Notes under the pieces: model-generated
Database searches by the model: none
Seen by the model: the letters and a program-made list of their open reading frames with translations, nothing else
Told to the model about the DNA's origin: nothing
DNA from: Streptomyces sp. NBC_01264
Lineage (GTDB): Bacteria > Actinomycetota > Actinomycetes > Streptomycetales > Streptomycetaceae
Length of the DNA stretch: 64,000 nt
Direction of reading: 5' to 3'
Assembly (NCBI RefSeq): GCF_026340675.1
Contig: NZ_JAPEOX010000001.1
Location: 6,758,001-6,822,000 of the forward strand
In this document: positions 44,786 to 53,149 of the stretch, piece after piece
Numbering within the stretch: position 1 is the first letter of the stretch
How the letters are laid out: every line of letters begins with the position of its first letter
Program-made: the position numbers and the translations under genes

Positions 44786-45382
44786 GTGAGCACGACACCA
44801 CCTGTTCTCGCCGCAGAGCTGGCGCAGGCGTGGGCCGATATTCAGCGGTACCACCCCGAGCTGCCTGACCTTGCCGCGCCCGAGTCCCTGATCGGAGAGT
44901 CCTCGTCCGCCTGCGGCGCCGAACTCTCCTTCGAGCGACTGCTGCACGAGGCAGTCCACGGCATCGCCGCAGCCCGCGGAGTGCGTGACACTTCGCGGGC
45001 CGGCCGCTACCACAACCGCAGGTTCCTCGCGATCGCCGAGGAGATGGGGCTGGACCACACCGAGGAGCCACACGCGAGCAGCGGCTTCTCCCTGGTCTCG
45101 CTCAATCCCGAGGCGAAGAAGCGCTACCGCCCCACCATGGAACGGCTCCAGCGCGCACTGAAGGCCCATACGGTCGCCACGGCCACCGACACCAAGCGCA
45201 GCTTCCGCGGTCCGGCCGCCCGGCACGGGTCCTCCGGCGGCGGCGTTCGCGTCAAGGCGGTCTGCGACTGCGGGCGCAACGTGCGCGTAGTCCCGTCCGT
45301 GCTGGCGCAGGCCCCGATCGTGTGCGGAGGCTGCATGAAGCCCTTCCGCATCCCGGACGTGGCCATCGCGGTGGCCTCCTGA
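44786..45382 (+). CDS. SprT-like zinc metalloprotein with C-terminal zinc ribbon
   Basis: A 198-residue protein. It shows a zincin motif HEAVH (in FERLLHEAVHGIAAARG, about residues 53-70) and a third possible ligand in YHNRRFLAIAEEMGL, the order seen in SprT/SPRTN domains. A C-terminal zinc ribbon is suggested by CDCGRNVRVV and VCGGCMKPF. SprT-type proteases in other organisms act on DNA-protein crosslinks, but bacterial members are little studied. GTG 44786 is assumed; an upstream GTG (44723) is in frame within an AT-rich segment that more likely is promoter. The gene stands alone between proS and rpsP. Confidence 0.75.
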   Translation: MSTTPPVLAAELAQAWADIQRYHPELPDLAAPESLIGESSSACGAELSFERLLHEAVHGIAAARGVRDTSRAGRYHNRRFLAIAEEMGLDHTEEPHASSGFSLVSLNPEAKKRYRPTMERLQRALKAHTVATATDTKRSFRGPAARHGSSGGGVRVKAVCDCGRNVRVVPSVLAQAPIVCGGCMKPFRIPDVAIAVAS

Positions 45383-45573
45383 CCCGACGGGTGGGCTTCG
45401 CGACCTCCCGGCCGAGCGGGCGGCGGGCGTGTGGCACAATGGACAGCTGTACTCGACAGTCGCATAGGACCCCTCTCTCCTCCGGCTGACGCGTCCATCG
45501 GGCACCCGAGTACCGCAACCCCACGTGGCATCTCATGTGCCCAACCACGTCAAGTTCAGGAGACACCACTCCA

Positions 45574-46017
45574 GTGGCAGTCAAGATCAAGCTCAAGCGC
45601 CTCGGCAAGATTCGCCAGCCGCACTACCGCATCGTCGTCGCCGACGCCCGTACCCGTCGGGACGGTCGCGCGATCGAAGAGATCGGTATCTACCACCCGA
45701 CGTACAACCCGTCGCGCATCGAGGTCAACGCCGAGCGTGCGCAGTACTGGCTGTCGGTCGGCGCCCAGCCCACCGAGGCTGTGCTCGCCATCCTGAAGCT
45801 CACCGGTGACTGGCAGGCGCACAAGGGCCTCCCGGCCCCCGCGCCGCTGCTGCAGCCGGCGACGAAGGAGAACAAGCGTCGCTCCTTCGACGAGTTCGCC
45901 AAGGCCCTCGAGGGCATCGGCGAGGGCAAGGGCGAAGCCATCACCCAGAAGGCGAAGAAGGCCGACAAGAAGGCGGACGAGGCTGAGGCCGAGACCGCCG
46001 AGTCGACCGAGGCCTGA
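45574..46017 (+). CDS. rpsP: 30S ribosomal protein S16
   Basis: A 147-residue S16; bacterial S16 is usually 80-100, and the excess is a Lys/Ala/Glu-rich tail ([16 protein letters not shown]) found in actinobacteria. The core starts [24 protein letters not shown] 45574 follows AGGAGA. It heads the rpsP-khpA-rimM-trmD-rplS cluster. The 191-bp upstream region contains TGGCACAATGG (from 45433), a possible extended -10 promoter element. Confidence 0.97.
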   Translation: MAVKIKLKRLGKIRQPHYRIVVADARTRRDGRAIEEIGIYHPTYNPSRIEVNAERAQYWLSVGAQPTEAVLAILKLTGDWQAHKGLPAPAPLLQPATKENKRRSFDEFAKALEGIGEGKGEAITQKAKKADKKADEAEAETAESTEA

Positions 46018-46019
46018 GC

Positions 46020-46259
46020 ATGCTCGAGGAGGCTCTTGAGCACCTCGTGAAGGGCATCGTGGACAACCCCGACGAAGTGCAGGTCGCCTCGCGCAACCTG
46101 CGCCGCGGGCAGGTGCTGGAGGTTCGGGTCCACCCCGACGACCTCGGCAAGGTGATCGGCCGCAACGGCCGCACCGCACGTGCTCTGCGTACCGTCGTGG
46201 GCGCCATCGGCGGCCGGGGGATCCGCGTCGACCTCGTCGACGTGGACCAGGTCCGCTGA
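46020..46259 (+). CDS. khpA: KH-domain RNA-binding protein KhpA
   Basis: A 79-residue single KH domain protein, the YlqC/KhpA family. The nucleic-acid-binding loop is GRNG in DDLGKVIGRNGRTARALR. In other Gram-positives KhpA works with KhpB/EloR as a small-RNA chaperone and influences cell elongation. It lies 2 bp after rpsP, ahead of rimM, the standard order. A hairpin follows its stop. Confidence 0.95.
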   Translation: MLEEALEHLVKGIVDNPDEVQVASRNLRRGQVLEVRVHPDDLGKVIGRNGRTARALRTVVGAIGGRGIRVDLVDVDQVR

Positions 46260-46276
46260 GCAGTTGAATCACCGGC

Positions 46277-46314
46277 ACGGGCCGGGGAGGGCATACGTGC
46301 CCGCCCCGGCCCGT
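46277..46314 (+). terminator. Intra-operon hairpin between khpA and rimM
   Basis: ACGGGCCGGGG (46277-46287) pairs with CCCCGGCCCGT (46304-46314), with additional GGGCA/TGCCC pairing inside. It can attenuate transcription or set different mRNA levels for the ribosomal proteins and the RNA-modifying genes. Confidence 0.75.
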
Positions 46315-46339
46315 CGTCGTCTGAACAGGAGAAAATGCA

Positions 46340-46951
46340 GTGGAGCTGGTAGTCGCGCGGATCGGCCGCGCCCACGGGATCAAGGGTGAGGTCACCGTCG
46401 AGGTGCGGACCGACGAGCCGGAGCTGCGGCTCGGGCCGGGCGCCGTGCTCCGGACCGACCCGGCGTCGGCGGGACCGCTGACGGTCGAGACGGGCCGGGT
46501 GCACAGCGGCAGGCTGATGCTGCGCTTCGCCGGGGTCAAGGACCGCACCGGGGCCGAGGCACTGCGCAACACCCTGCTGATCGCCGACGTGGACCCGGCG
46601 GAGCTGCCGGCCGAGGACGACGAGTACTACGACCACCAGCTGATGGACCTTGACGTCGTCCTGGAGGACGGCACCGTGATCGGCCGGATCACCGAGATCT
46701 CCCACCTGCCCTCGCAGGACCTGTTCATCGTCGAGCGGCCGGACGGCACCGAGGTGATGATCCCCTTCGTCGAGGAGATCGTCGCCGAGATCGACCTCGA
46801 GGAGCAGCGCTGCGTCATCACCCCGCCGCCCGGGCTCATCGACGAGCGCGAGGCGATCGTCGTCTCCACCCGGGACGGGGACTCCGACGGTGACACCGAC
46901 GAGGACTCCGACGGGGACGCGGCCGAGGGCGTGAACGGGGAAGACGCCTGA
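46340..46951 (+). CDS. rimM: Ribosome maturation factor RimM
   Basis: A 203-residue 16S processing factor that binds S19 and helps assemble the 30S head. The N-terminal RimM barrel starts [19 protein letters not shown]. The PRC barrel follows, with [19 protein letters not shown] and [10 protein letters not shown]. The last 35 residues are an unusually acidic tail with [16 protein letters not shown], absent from typical members. GTG 46340 follows AGGAG. It overlaps trmD by one base (46951). Confidence 0.95.
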   Translation: MELVVARIGRAHGIKGEVTVEVRTDEPELRLGPGAVLRTDPASAGPLTVETGRVHSGRLMLRFAGVKDRTGAEALRNTLLIADVDPAELPAEDDEYYDHQLMDLDVVLEDGTVIGRITEISHLPSQDLFIVERPDGTEVMIPFVEEIVAEIDLEEQRCVITPPPGLIDEREAIVVSTRDGDSDGDTDEDSDGDAAEGVNGEDA

Positions 46952-47772
46952 TGCGTCTCGACGTCGTCACGATCTTCCCGGAGTACCTCGAACCGCTCAA
47001 CGTCTCCCTCGTCGGCAAGGCGCGGGCGCGCGGCCAGCTCGACGTGCACGTCCACGACCTGCGGGACTGGACCTACGACCGGCACAACACGGTGGACGAC
47101 ACCCCGTACGGCGGCGGTCCCGGCATGGTCATGAAGACCGAGCCGTGGGGCGAGGCCCTGGACGCGGCGCTGGCCGACGGCTACGAGGCGGGCGCGCACG
47201 GCCCCGTCATCGTCGTCCCCACCCCCAGCGGCCGGCCGTTCACCCAGGAACTGGCCGTCGAGCTCTCCGAACGCCCCTGGCTGATCTTCACCCCGGCACG
47301 GTACGAGGGCATCGACCGCCGCGTCATGGACGAGTACGCCACCCGCCTCCCGGTCTACGAGGTGTCCATCGGCGACTACGTCCTGGCCGGCGGCGAGGCG
47401 GCCGTCCTGGTCGTCACCGAGGCCGTGGCCCGGCTGCTGCCCGGGGTGCTCGGCAACGCGGAATCGCACCGCGACGACTCCTTCGCACCCGGGGACATGG
47501 CCAACCTGCTGGAGGGGCCCGTCTACACCAAGCCCCCGGAGTGGCGCGGGCACGGCATCCCGGACGTGCTGGTCAGCGGCCACCACGGCAAGATCGCCCG
47601 GTGGCGCCGCGACGAGGCCTTCCGCCGCACGGCGGCCAACCGCCCGGATCTGATCGAGCGCTGCGAGGCCGCCGCCTTCGACAAGAAGGACCGCGAGCTG
47701 CTGAGCATCCTCGGCTGGAAGCCGTCCCCCGACGGCCGATTTTGGCGCAGGCCCCAGCCCGTGGAAGAATAG
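46951..47772 (+). CDS. trmD: tRNA (guanine(37)-N(1))-methyltransferase
   Basis: A 273-residue SPOUT methyltransferase that methylates G37 next to the anticodon to prevent frameshifting. The N-terminus is [15 protein letters not shown]. The trefoil-knot SAM site includes [17 protein letters not shown] and [16 protein letters not shown]. It is coupled to rimM by TGATG. The usual partner rplS follows after a 134-bp gap, larger than elsewhere in the cluster. Confidence 0.97.
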   Translation: MRLDVVTIFPEYLEPLNVSLVGKARARGQLDVHVHDLRDWTYDRHNTVDDTPYGGGPGMVMKTEPWGEALDAALADGYEAGAHGPVIVVPTPSGRPFTQELAVELSERPWLIFTPARYEGIDRRVMDEYATRLPVYEVSIGDYVLAGGEAAVLVVTEAVARLLPGVLGNAESHRDDSFAPGDMANLLEGPVYTKPPEWRGHGIPDVLVSGHHGKIARWRRDEAFRRTAANRPDLIERCEAAAFDKKDRELLSILGWKPSPDGRFWRRPQPVEE

Positions 47773-47906
47773 GCGGCTGCTGTGTGCTCGCGTACGCCCC
47801 TGCCACAGGGGGACCGTCGTCCGCCGAGTCCCGCGGCTCCCGAATTCTCTCCGGAAACCCCGCATCGGCGACCTGTGGCGTCATGCGAAGAAAGCAGACG
47901 AATCTC

Positions 47907-48257
47907 ATGTCTCACCTGCTCGATGGCGTCAACGCCGCCACCCTGCGCTCGGACCTCCCGGCCTTCCGCCCGGGTGACACCGTCAACGTGCACGTCCGCG
48001 TGATCGAGGGCAACCGCTCCCGTATCCAGCAGTTCAAGGGTGTCGTCATCCGCCGCCAGGGCTCGGGCGTCTCCGAGACCTTCACGGTCCGCAAGGTCTC
48101 CTTCAGCGTCGGCGTGGAGCGCACCTTCCCGGTCCACTCCCCGATCTTCGAGAAGATCGAGCTCGTCACCCGCGGTGACGTGCGTCGCGCCAAGCTGTAC
48201 TTCCTCCGTGAGCTCCGCGGCAAGGCCGCGAAGATCAAGGAGAAGCGCGACCGCTGA
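47907..48257 (+). CDS. rplS: 50S ribosomal protein L19
   Basis: A 116-residue L19 located at the 30S-50S interface. The core is [22 protein letters not shown] with the family signature around [16 protein letters not shown] and [11 protein letters not shown] at the end. The ATG at 47907 is used; an in-frame ATG at 47883 would add eight residues. The 134-bp leader after trmD probably carries its own promoter or a regulatory element, but no known L19 leader structure could be confirmed. Confidence 0.97.
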   Translation: MSHLLDGVNAATLRSDLPAFRPGDTVNVHVRVIEGNRSRIQQFKGVVIRRQGSGVSETFTVRKVSFSVGVERTFPVHSPIFEKIELVTRGDVRRAKLYFLRELRGKAAKIKEKRDR

Positions 48258-48301
48258 TCTGCTCCCGGGGTTCAGGGGAAGGCCGGATAGGCTCGCCCCC
48301 G

Positions 48302-49078
48302 ATGGACACCGAAGCACCTCACACGCAGCGCGGCCACTCTTCCCCCGGCGAGGGGGAGGGGCGGTCGCGTTTCGTGCTTTCCGGGACTGGTCCCGCCCCG
48401 GACGCCTATGCGGACGAGGCCCCGGACCCCGGCACGGCGGGCGGGCTGACCTGGCGGCGTGCCGGGCTGGTCGGTCTGGCCTGCACCCTCTTCCTGCTGC
48501 TGTTCAGCAATTTCGTGCTCCAGCCCTTCCTGATCCCCAGCCACTCGATGGAGCCCACGCTCGTCGTCGGGGACCGGGTCCTGGTCAACAAGCTGGCGTA
48601 CCGATTCGGCGGCCGGCCGGAGCGCGGGGACGTCGTGGTCTTCGACGGCACGGGTTCCTTCGTGCAGGAGGGCCCGGGCGGGAGCCCGATCGGCGACGTC
48701 CTGCACGGGGCGGCCTCCGCGCTCGGCCTGGCCGAGCCCTCGGACACCGATTTCGTGAAGCGGGTCGTGGGCGTCGGCGGCGACGACGTGGTGTGCGACG
48801 AGCACGGCCGGATCGAGGTCAACGGGGTCCCGCTGGACGAGCCGTACCTCTTTCCCGGCGACTCCGGATCGAAAGTGCCGTTCCGTGTCGTCGTGCCCCT
48901 TGGGAGCCTGTGGGTGATGGGTGATCATCGTTCCCAATCCCGGGACTCCCGGGACCACCTCGGGGAGCCGGGCGGGGGGATGGTGCCGGTGGAGAAGGTG
49001 ATCGGGCGGGCCGACTGGATCGGCTGGCCGGTGTCGCGCTGGGGTGGCACGGGTTCCTCGGGTGGTGGCCGTGGGTAG
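48302..49078 (+). CDS. sipW: Type I signal peptidase SipW
   Basis: A 258-residue leader peptidase, first of four in a row. The catalytic Ser82 lies in IPSHSMEPTL and Lys153 in FVKRVVGVGGD; the C-terminal box GDHRSQSRDSRDH is present. One membrane helix (about 53-73) precedes the active-site Ser; the C-terminus has no obvious second anchor. The order after rplS corresponds to SipW of S. coelicolor and S. lividans. Its 3' end overlaps the likely start of sipX by 8 bp. Confidence 0.93.
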   Translation: MDTEAPHTQRGHSSPGEGEGRSRFVLSGTGPAPDAYADEAPDPGTAGGLTWRRAGLVGLACTLFLLLFSNFVLQPFLIPSHSMEPTLVVGDRVLVNKLAYRFGGRPERGDVVVFDGTGSFVQEGPGGSPIGDVLHGAASALGLAEPSDTDFVKRVVGVGGDDVVCDEHGRIEVNGVPLDEPYLFPGDSGSKVPFRVVVPLGSLWVMGDHRSQSRDSRDHLGEPGGGMVPVEKVIGRADWIGWPVSRWGGTGSSGGGRG

Positions 49079-49949
49079 CCGCGGGCGCCCGAGAAGCGAC
49101 CGGTACGAGGGCGGCGAGGACGCCGACCCGGATCCCAAGCCCGAGCCGGAGCCGGCCGCCGGACCCGCGGAGCCCGGCGGACGGGCCGAACGGCGGCGCC
49201 TCGCCCGCCGGGTCCGGCGCAGGCGGCGCACCCGGCGGGTGGGGGAGCTGCCCCTGCTCGTGGTGGTCGCGCTGTGCATCGCCCTGATCCTCAAGACCTT
49301 CCTCGTACAGGCCTTCTTCATCCCGTCGGGCTCCATGGAGCAGACGATCCGGATCGGCGACCGGGTCCTGGTGGACAAGCTCACCCCGTGGTTCGGCTCC
49401 GAGGTCGAGCGCGGGGACGTGGTCGTGTTCAAGGACCCGGGAGGCTGGCTCGGCGCCGACGGCGTCCGGCCGGCCGAGGACTCGGTGGGCATCAAGCAGA
49501 TCAAGCAGGCCCTCACCTTCATCGGCCTGCTGCCCTCGGCGAACGAACAGGACCTGATCAAGCGGGTCATCGGAGTCGGCGGGGACACCGTGAAGTGCTG
49601 CGACGCCCGGGGCCGGGTCAGCGTCAACGGATCGCCGCTCGACGAGCCGTACGTGAACCCGGGCAACGCGCCCTCGGAGATCCGCTTCGAGGTGCAGGTG
49701 CCCGCCGGACGGATCTTCGTCATGGGCGACCACCGGGCGAATTCCGCCGACTCCCGCTACCACCTCGACGAGGCCTTCCACGGCACGATCGACGAGAAGG
49801 ACGTGGTCGGTCAGGCCGTGGTGATCGCCTGGCCCGTGGGGCACTGGCACCGGCTGGAACAGCCCGCCACCTTCCGCATGGTTCCCGACCAGGCGCGCGG
49901 CGGCCGCCGCGCGCCCCGTAGGCGCCGGGGCGGCTCCTCGTTCGCATAG
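49071..49949 (+). CDS. sipX: Type I signal peptidase SipX
   Basis: A 292-residue signal peptidase. A charged cytoplasmic N-terminus of about 60 residues precedes one membrane helix (LPLLVVVALCIALILKTF). Catalytic Ser88 lies in IPSGSMEQTI and Lys164 in DLIKRVIGVGGDTV; the GDHRANSADSRYH box is intact. The C-terminus ends in a basic Arg/Gly tail instead of a second hydrophobic anchor. Several in-frame GTG codons compete (49044, 49062, 49065, 49071); the last is used here, giving a short overlap with sipW. It shares long stretches with sipY, showing tandem duplication. Confidence 0.92.
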   Translation: MGSRGRPRSDRYEGGEDADPDPKPEPEPAAGPAEPGGRAERRRLARRVRRRRRTRRVGELPLLVVVALCIALILKTFLVQAFFIPSGSMEQTIRIGDRVLVDKLTPWFGSEVERGDVVVFKDPGGWLGADGVRPAEDSVGIKQIKQALTFIGLLPSANEQDLIKRVIGVGGDTVKCCDARGRVSVNGSPLDEPYVNPGNAPSEIRFEVQVPAGRIFVMGDHRANSADSRYHLDEAFHGTIDEKDVVGQAVVIAWPVGHWHRLEQPATFRMVPDQARGGRRAPRRRRGGSSFA

Positions 49950-50008
49950 TGTGTCCTTGGTCTCCCGCGCCTTAGGGAACTCCCGCTCGTTAGGGGAGGG
50001 GAGGGCCC

Positions 50009-50977
50009 GTGCCTCATCAGGGCCGGGCGTCGATTTCCGAACGAGGAGTGGATGTGGGGGACGTGGCGGTTGGTGCACGGTCCGGACGCGACGAGGGCGG
50101 CGAGGAGCCGAAAGACTTCTCCAGGTCCGATGCCGTCGAGAACGACGGCGACGCGAAGGACGGCGCCGCGGCACGCCCGCACCGTTCGTTCTGGAAGGAG
50201 CTGCCGCTCCTGGTCGGAATCGCCCTGCTGCTCGCCCTCCTGATCAAGACCTTCCTGGTGCAGGCGTTCTCGATCCCCTCCGACTCGATGCAGAACACCC
50301 TGCAGCGCGGCGACCGGGTCCTCGTGGACAAGCTGACGCCGTGGTTCGGATCGGAGCCCGAGCGCGGTGAGGTCGTGGTCTTCCACGACCCGGCGAACTG
50401 GCTGAGCGGGGAGCCCACCCCGGACCCCAACATCGCTCAGAAGGCCCTGAGCTGGATCGGCCTCATGCCTTCCGCCGAGGAGAAGGACCTGATCAAGCGG
50501 ACGATCGCCATCGGCGGTGACACGGTCGAGTGCAAGAAGGGCGGACCGGTCGTCGTCAACGGCAAGGAGCTCGACGAGCCGTACATCTACCCGGGCAACA
50601 CCCCGTGCGACGACTTCCCCTTCGGCCCGCTCACCGTGCCCAAGGGCAAGATCTGGGTGATGGGCGACCACCGGCAGAACTCGCAGGACTCCCGCTACCA
50701 CCAGCAGGACTCCACCCATGGCTTCGTGCCCGTCAGTGATGTCGTCGGACGTGCCGTGGTGGTCGCCTGGCCGGTCACCCGCTGGTCGACCCTGCCGGTT
50801 CCGGACACCTTCGACCAGCCGGGCATCGGCACGCAGACCAAGGCCACCGCGCTCGGCCTGGGCGCCGCCGGACTGGCGCCGGTCGGGCTCGGCCCGGCCG
50901 CCCTCGGGTTCGCCGGCGCGGTGCCGGTCGCTCTGTGGCGCAGGCGGAGGCTGACCGCAGGGCCTACCGGCAGGTAG
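50009..50977 (+). CDS. sipY: Type I signal peptidase SipY
   Basis: A 322-residue signal peptidase. Catalytic Ser93 is in IPSDSMQNTL and Lys163 in DLIKRTIAIGGDTV; the C-terminal box is GDHRQNSQDSRYH. Besides the N-terminal helix it has a second hydrophobic stretch near the C-terminus (LGAAGLAPVGLGPAALGFAG) followed by arginines, so both ends are probably membrane-anchored. GTG 50009 follows a strong GGGGAGGGGAGG site. In S. lividans SipY is the most important of the four enzymes. Confidence 0.93.
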   Translation: MPHQGRASISERGVDVGDVAVGARSGRDEGGEEPKDFSRSDAVENDGDAKDGAAARPHRSFWKELPLLVGIALLLALLIKTFLVQAFSIPSDSMQNTLQRGDRVLVDKLTPWFGSEPERGEVVVFHDPANWLSGEPTPDPNIAQKALSWIGLMPSAEEKDLIKRTIAIGGDTVECKKGGPVVVNGKELDEPYIYPGNTPCDDFPFGPLTVPKGKIWVMGDHRQNSQDSRYHQQDSTHGFVPVSDVVGRAVVVAWPVTRWSTLPVPDTFDQPGIGTQTKATALGLGAAGLAPVGLGPAALGFAGAVPVALWRRRRLTAGPTGR

Positions 50978-51021
50978 GGTGCCGCCCAGGTCGACGATCT
51001 CCGAGTGTGGGGGCGCTTGCA

Positions 51022-51798
51022 ATGGGCGGAACACGAGCAATACGAGCAGGTGACGGCGATGGCCGCGGTGCTCTCGGCAGCATCCTGTCGGGAGTCGCCG
51101 TGGCCATCGGCTTTGCGCTCTTCCTCGGAGGGTTCGTGTGGGGAGCCGTCGTGTACCAGCCGTACACGGTGCCGACCGACTCGATGGTGCCGACGGTGCG
51201 GCCCGGGGACCGGGTGCTGGCCCAGCGCATCGGCGGCGGCGAGGTGCACCGCGGGGACGTGGTGATCTTCAAGGACGAGCTGTGGAGCGATTCGCCCATG
51301 GTCAAGCGGGTCGTCGGCATCGGCGGGGACACGGTCAAGTGCTGCGGCGCCGGCGGCAGGATCACGGTGAACGGCAAGGAGCTCGACGAGCCGTACATCG
51401 AGCAGGAGAAGCTCGACCTGCCGGGCGCCCCGGATGGGTCCGCCTCCAGGACGCCCTTCGAGGTGACGGTGCCGGAGGGCAACCTCTTCCTGCTCGGTGA
51501 CTGGCGCGGGGCCTCCCTGGACTCCCGGGCCCACCTGCAGGACGCCGCCCAGGGGACGGTCCCCCGCTCGGCGGTGAAGGCCCGTGTCGACGCCCTCGCG
51601 TGGCCCTCCCAGTCGATGCTGGAGCGGCCCGTGGCCTACGCCGCCCTGCCCGGAGGGACCTCGACGGCGGGGCCGCTGCTGCTCCAGGTGGCCGCGGTGG
51701 TGGCCGGAGCCGCGCTGGTGGTGCTCGGAGCGGCGTACGGGCCGGTCGTACGGGTTCTCGGGCGCGGCCGGAGGCGGGAGCGGGCCGGTGTCCGCTGA
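51022..51798 (+). CDS. sipZ: Type I signal peptidase SipZ
   Basis: A 258-residue signal peptidase with catalytic Ser54 in VPTDSMVPTV and Lys95 in MVKRVVGIGGDTV. The last conserved box reads GDWRGASLDSRAH, with Trp in place of the usual His after GD. A C-terminal hydrophobic helix (LLLQVAAVVAGAALVVLGAA) followed by an Arg-rich end gives a second anchor. ATG 51022 is chosen over the upstream open frame. It overlaps the NUDIX gene by 11 bp. Confidence 0.93.
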   Translation: MGGTRAIRAGDGDGRGALGSILSGVAVAIGFALFLGGFVWGAVVYQPYTVPTDSMVPTVRPGDRVLAQRIGGGEVHRGDVVIFKDELWSDSPMVKRVVGIGGDTVKCCGAGGRITVNGKELDEPYIEQEKLDLPGAPDGSASRTPFEVTVPEGNLFLLGDWRGASLDSRAHLQDAAQGTVPRSAVKARVDALAWPSQSMLERPVAYAALPGGTSTAGPLLLQVAAVVAGAALVVLGAAYGPVVRVLGRGRRRERAGVR

Positions 51799-52309
51799 CG
51801 CGACGGCGGGGCCGGGTCCGGGGGCGGGCGCCCCGCGCAAGGTGGCGCGGGTGATCCTGCTGGACCCCGAGGACCGGATCCTGCTGATGCACGGCTTCGA
51901 GCCGGGAGATCCGGCGGACGACTGGTGGTTCACGCCGGGCGGCGGCCTGGAAGGGGACGAGACCCGGGAACAGGCCGCGCTGCGCGAGCTCGCGGAGGAG
52001 ACCGGGATCACCGACGTGGAGCTGGGCCCGGTGCTGTGGCACCGCTACTGCTCGTTCCCCTTCGACGGGCGCCGCTGGGAGCAGGACGAGTGGTACTTCC
52101 TGGCCCGTACCAGCCAGACGGCGACGGTGCTGGGCGGCCTCACCGCGCTGGAGCGCCGCAGCGTCTCGGGCACCAGGTGGTGGACCTCCGAGGAACTTCT
52201 TGCGGCCCATGAGACGGTGTACCCGACCAGACTCGCAGAGCTGCTCCGCACGCTGCTCGACGACGGTCCCCCGGGTGCGCCCGTGAACCTGGCCCCGGAA
52301 ATCGTTTAG
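51788..52309 (+). CDS. NUDIX hydrolase
   Basis: A 173-residue NUDIX protein. The Nudix box is complete: GGGLEGDETREQAALRELAEETGI (shown in the frame at about residues 50-73) with the REx2EE core, so it should hydrolyse a nucleoside diphosphate linked to another moiety. The substrate is unknown. GTG 51788 overlaps the sipZ stop, so it is co-translated with the signal peptidases, as in S. coelicolor. Confidence 0.9.
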   Translation: MSADATAGPGPGAGAPRKVARVILLDPEDRILLMHGFEPGDPADDWWFTPGGGLEGDETREQAALRELAEETGITDVELGPVLWHRYCSFPFDGRRWEQDEWYFLARTSQTATVLGGLTALERRSVSGTRWWTSEELLAAHETVYPTRLAELLRTLLDDGPPGAPVNLAPEIV

Positions 52310-52364
52310 GGGCGCACGGGCCTGGCGCACAATAGGGGGACGCACGGCTGAAGGGGAACATGCC

Positions 52365-52673
52365 ATGAGTGCCGAGGACCTCGAGAAGTACGAGACCGAG
52401 ATGGAGCTCAAGCTCTATCGCGAGTACCGCGACGTCGTCGGGCTGTTCAAGTATGTGATCGAGACCGAACGCCGTTTCTACCTCACCAACGACTACGAGA
52501 TGCAGGTGCACTCGGTGCAGGGGGAGGTCTTTTTCGAGGTCTCGATGGCCGACGCGTGGGTCTGGGACATGTACAGGCCGGCTCGCTTCGTCAAGCAGGT
52601 GAGGGTGCTGACCTTCAAGGACGTGAACATCGAGGAGCTCAACAAGAGCGACCTCGAGCTTCCGGGCAGCTGA
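52365..52673 (+). CDS. DUF2469 family protein
   Basis: A 102-residue protein highly conserved across actinobacteria and of unknown function. It is acidic and soluble, with the typical start MSAEDLEKYETEMEL, then LYREYRDVVGLFKYV and ADAWVWDMYRPARFV. The position between signal peptidase genes and yraN is the same in mycobacteria (Rv2901c). No motif points to an activity. Confidence 0.93.
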   Translation: MSAEDLEKYETEMELKLYREYRDVVGLFKYVIETERRFYLTNDYEMQVHSVQGEVFFEVSMADAWVWDMYRPARFVKQVRVLTFKDVNIEELNKSDLELPGS

Positions 52674-52777
52674 TTCCCTCTCCGGGGTGATGCGGTTGTC
52701 CACATCGCCCCGGCTGTCCACCAAGATCCACCAGGTGGGCGGGGACGCGGGATCGTCGGTGCCGGAGGTGGTGCCGG

Positions 52778-53149
52778 ATGAACGCGAAGGGCGTGGCACA
52801 GCAGGCATTGGGGCGGTACGGCGAGGACCTCGCGACGCGGCGGCTCACCGAGGCCGGGATGACCGTGATCGCGCGGAACTGGCGGTGTCGCGGCGGGGAG
52901 ATCGACATCGTCGCCCGCGACGGGGACGCCCTCGTCGTGTGCGAGGTGAAGACCCGGCGGGCGGGGGAGTTCGAGCATCCCATGGCCGCGCTGCGGCCTG
53001 CCAAGGCCGAGCGCCTGCGCAGGCTCGCCGGTCGCTGGCTGGCCGACCACGGGGGACCACCCCCGGGCGGGGTGCGCATCGACCTCGTCGGGGTCCTCCT
53101 GCCGCGGCGCGGCGGACCCGTGGTGGAGCACGTCAGGGGGGCGGCCTGA
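52778..53149 (+). CDS. yraN: UPF0102 (YraN) family nuclease-fold protein
   Basis: A 123-residue protein of the YraN family, with a restriction-endonuclease-like fold similar to Holliday junction resolvases. The core motif is [19 protein letters not shown] and VVCEVKTRR, matching the E/D-x-E-x-K nuclease pattern (GEID then EVK). Activity has not been demonstrated generally. TGATG coupling to yifB. Confidence 0.93.
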   Translation: MNAKGVAQQALGRYGEDLATRRLTEAGMTVIARNWRCRGGEIDIVARDGDALVVCEVKTRRAGEFEHPMAALRPAKAERLRRLAGRWLADHGGPPPGGVRIDLVGVLLPRRGGPVVEHVRGAA

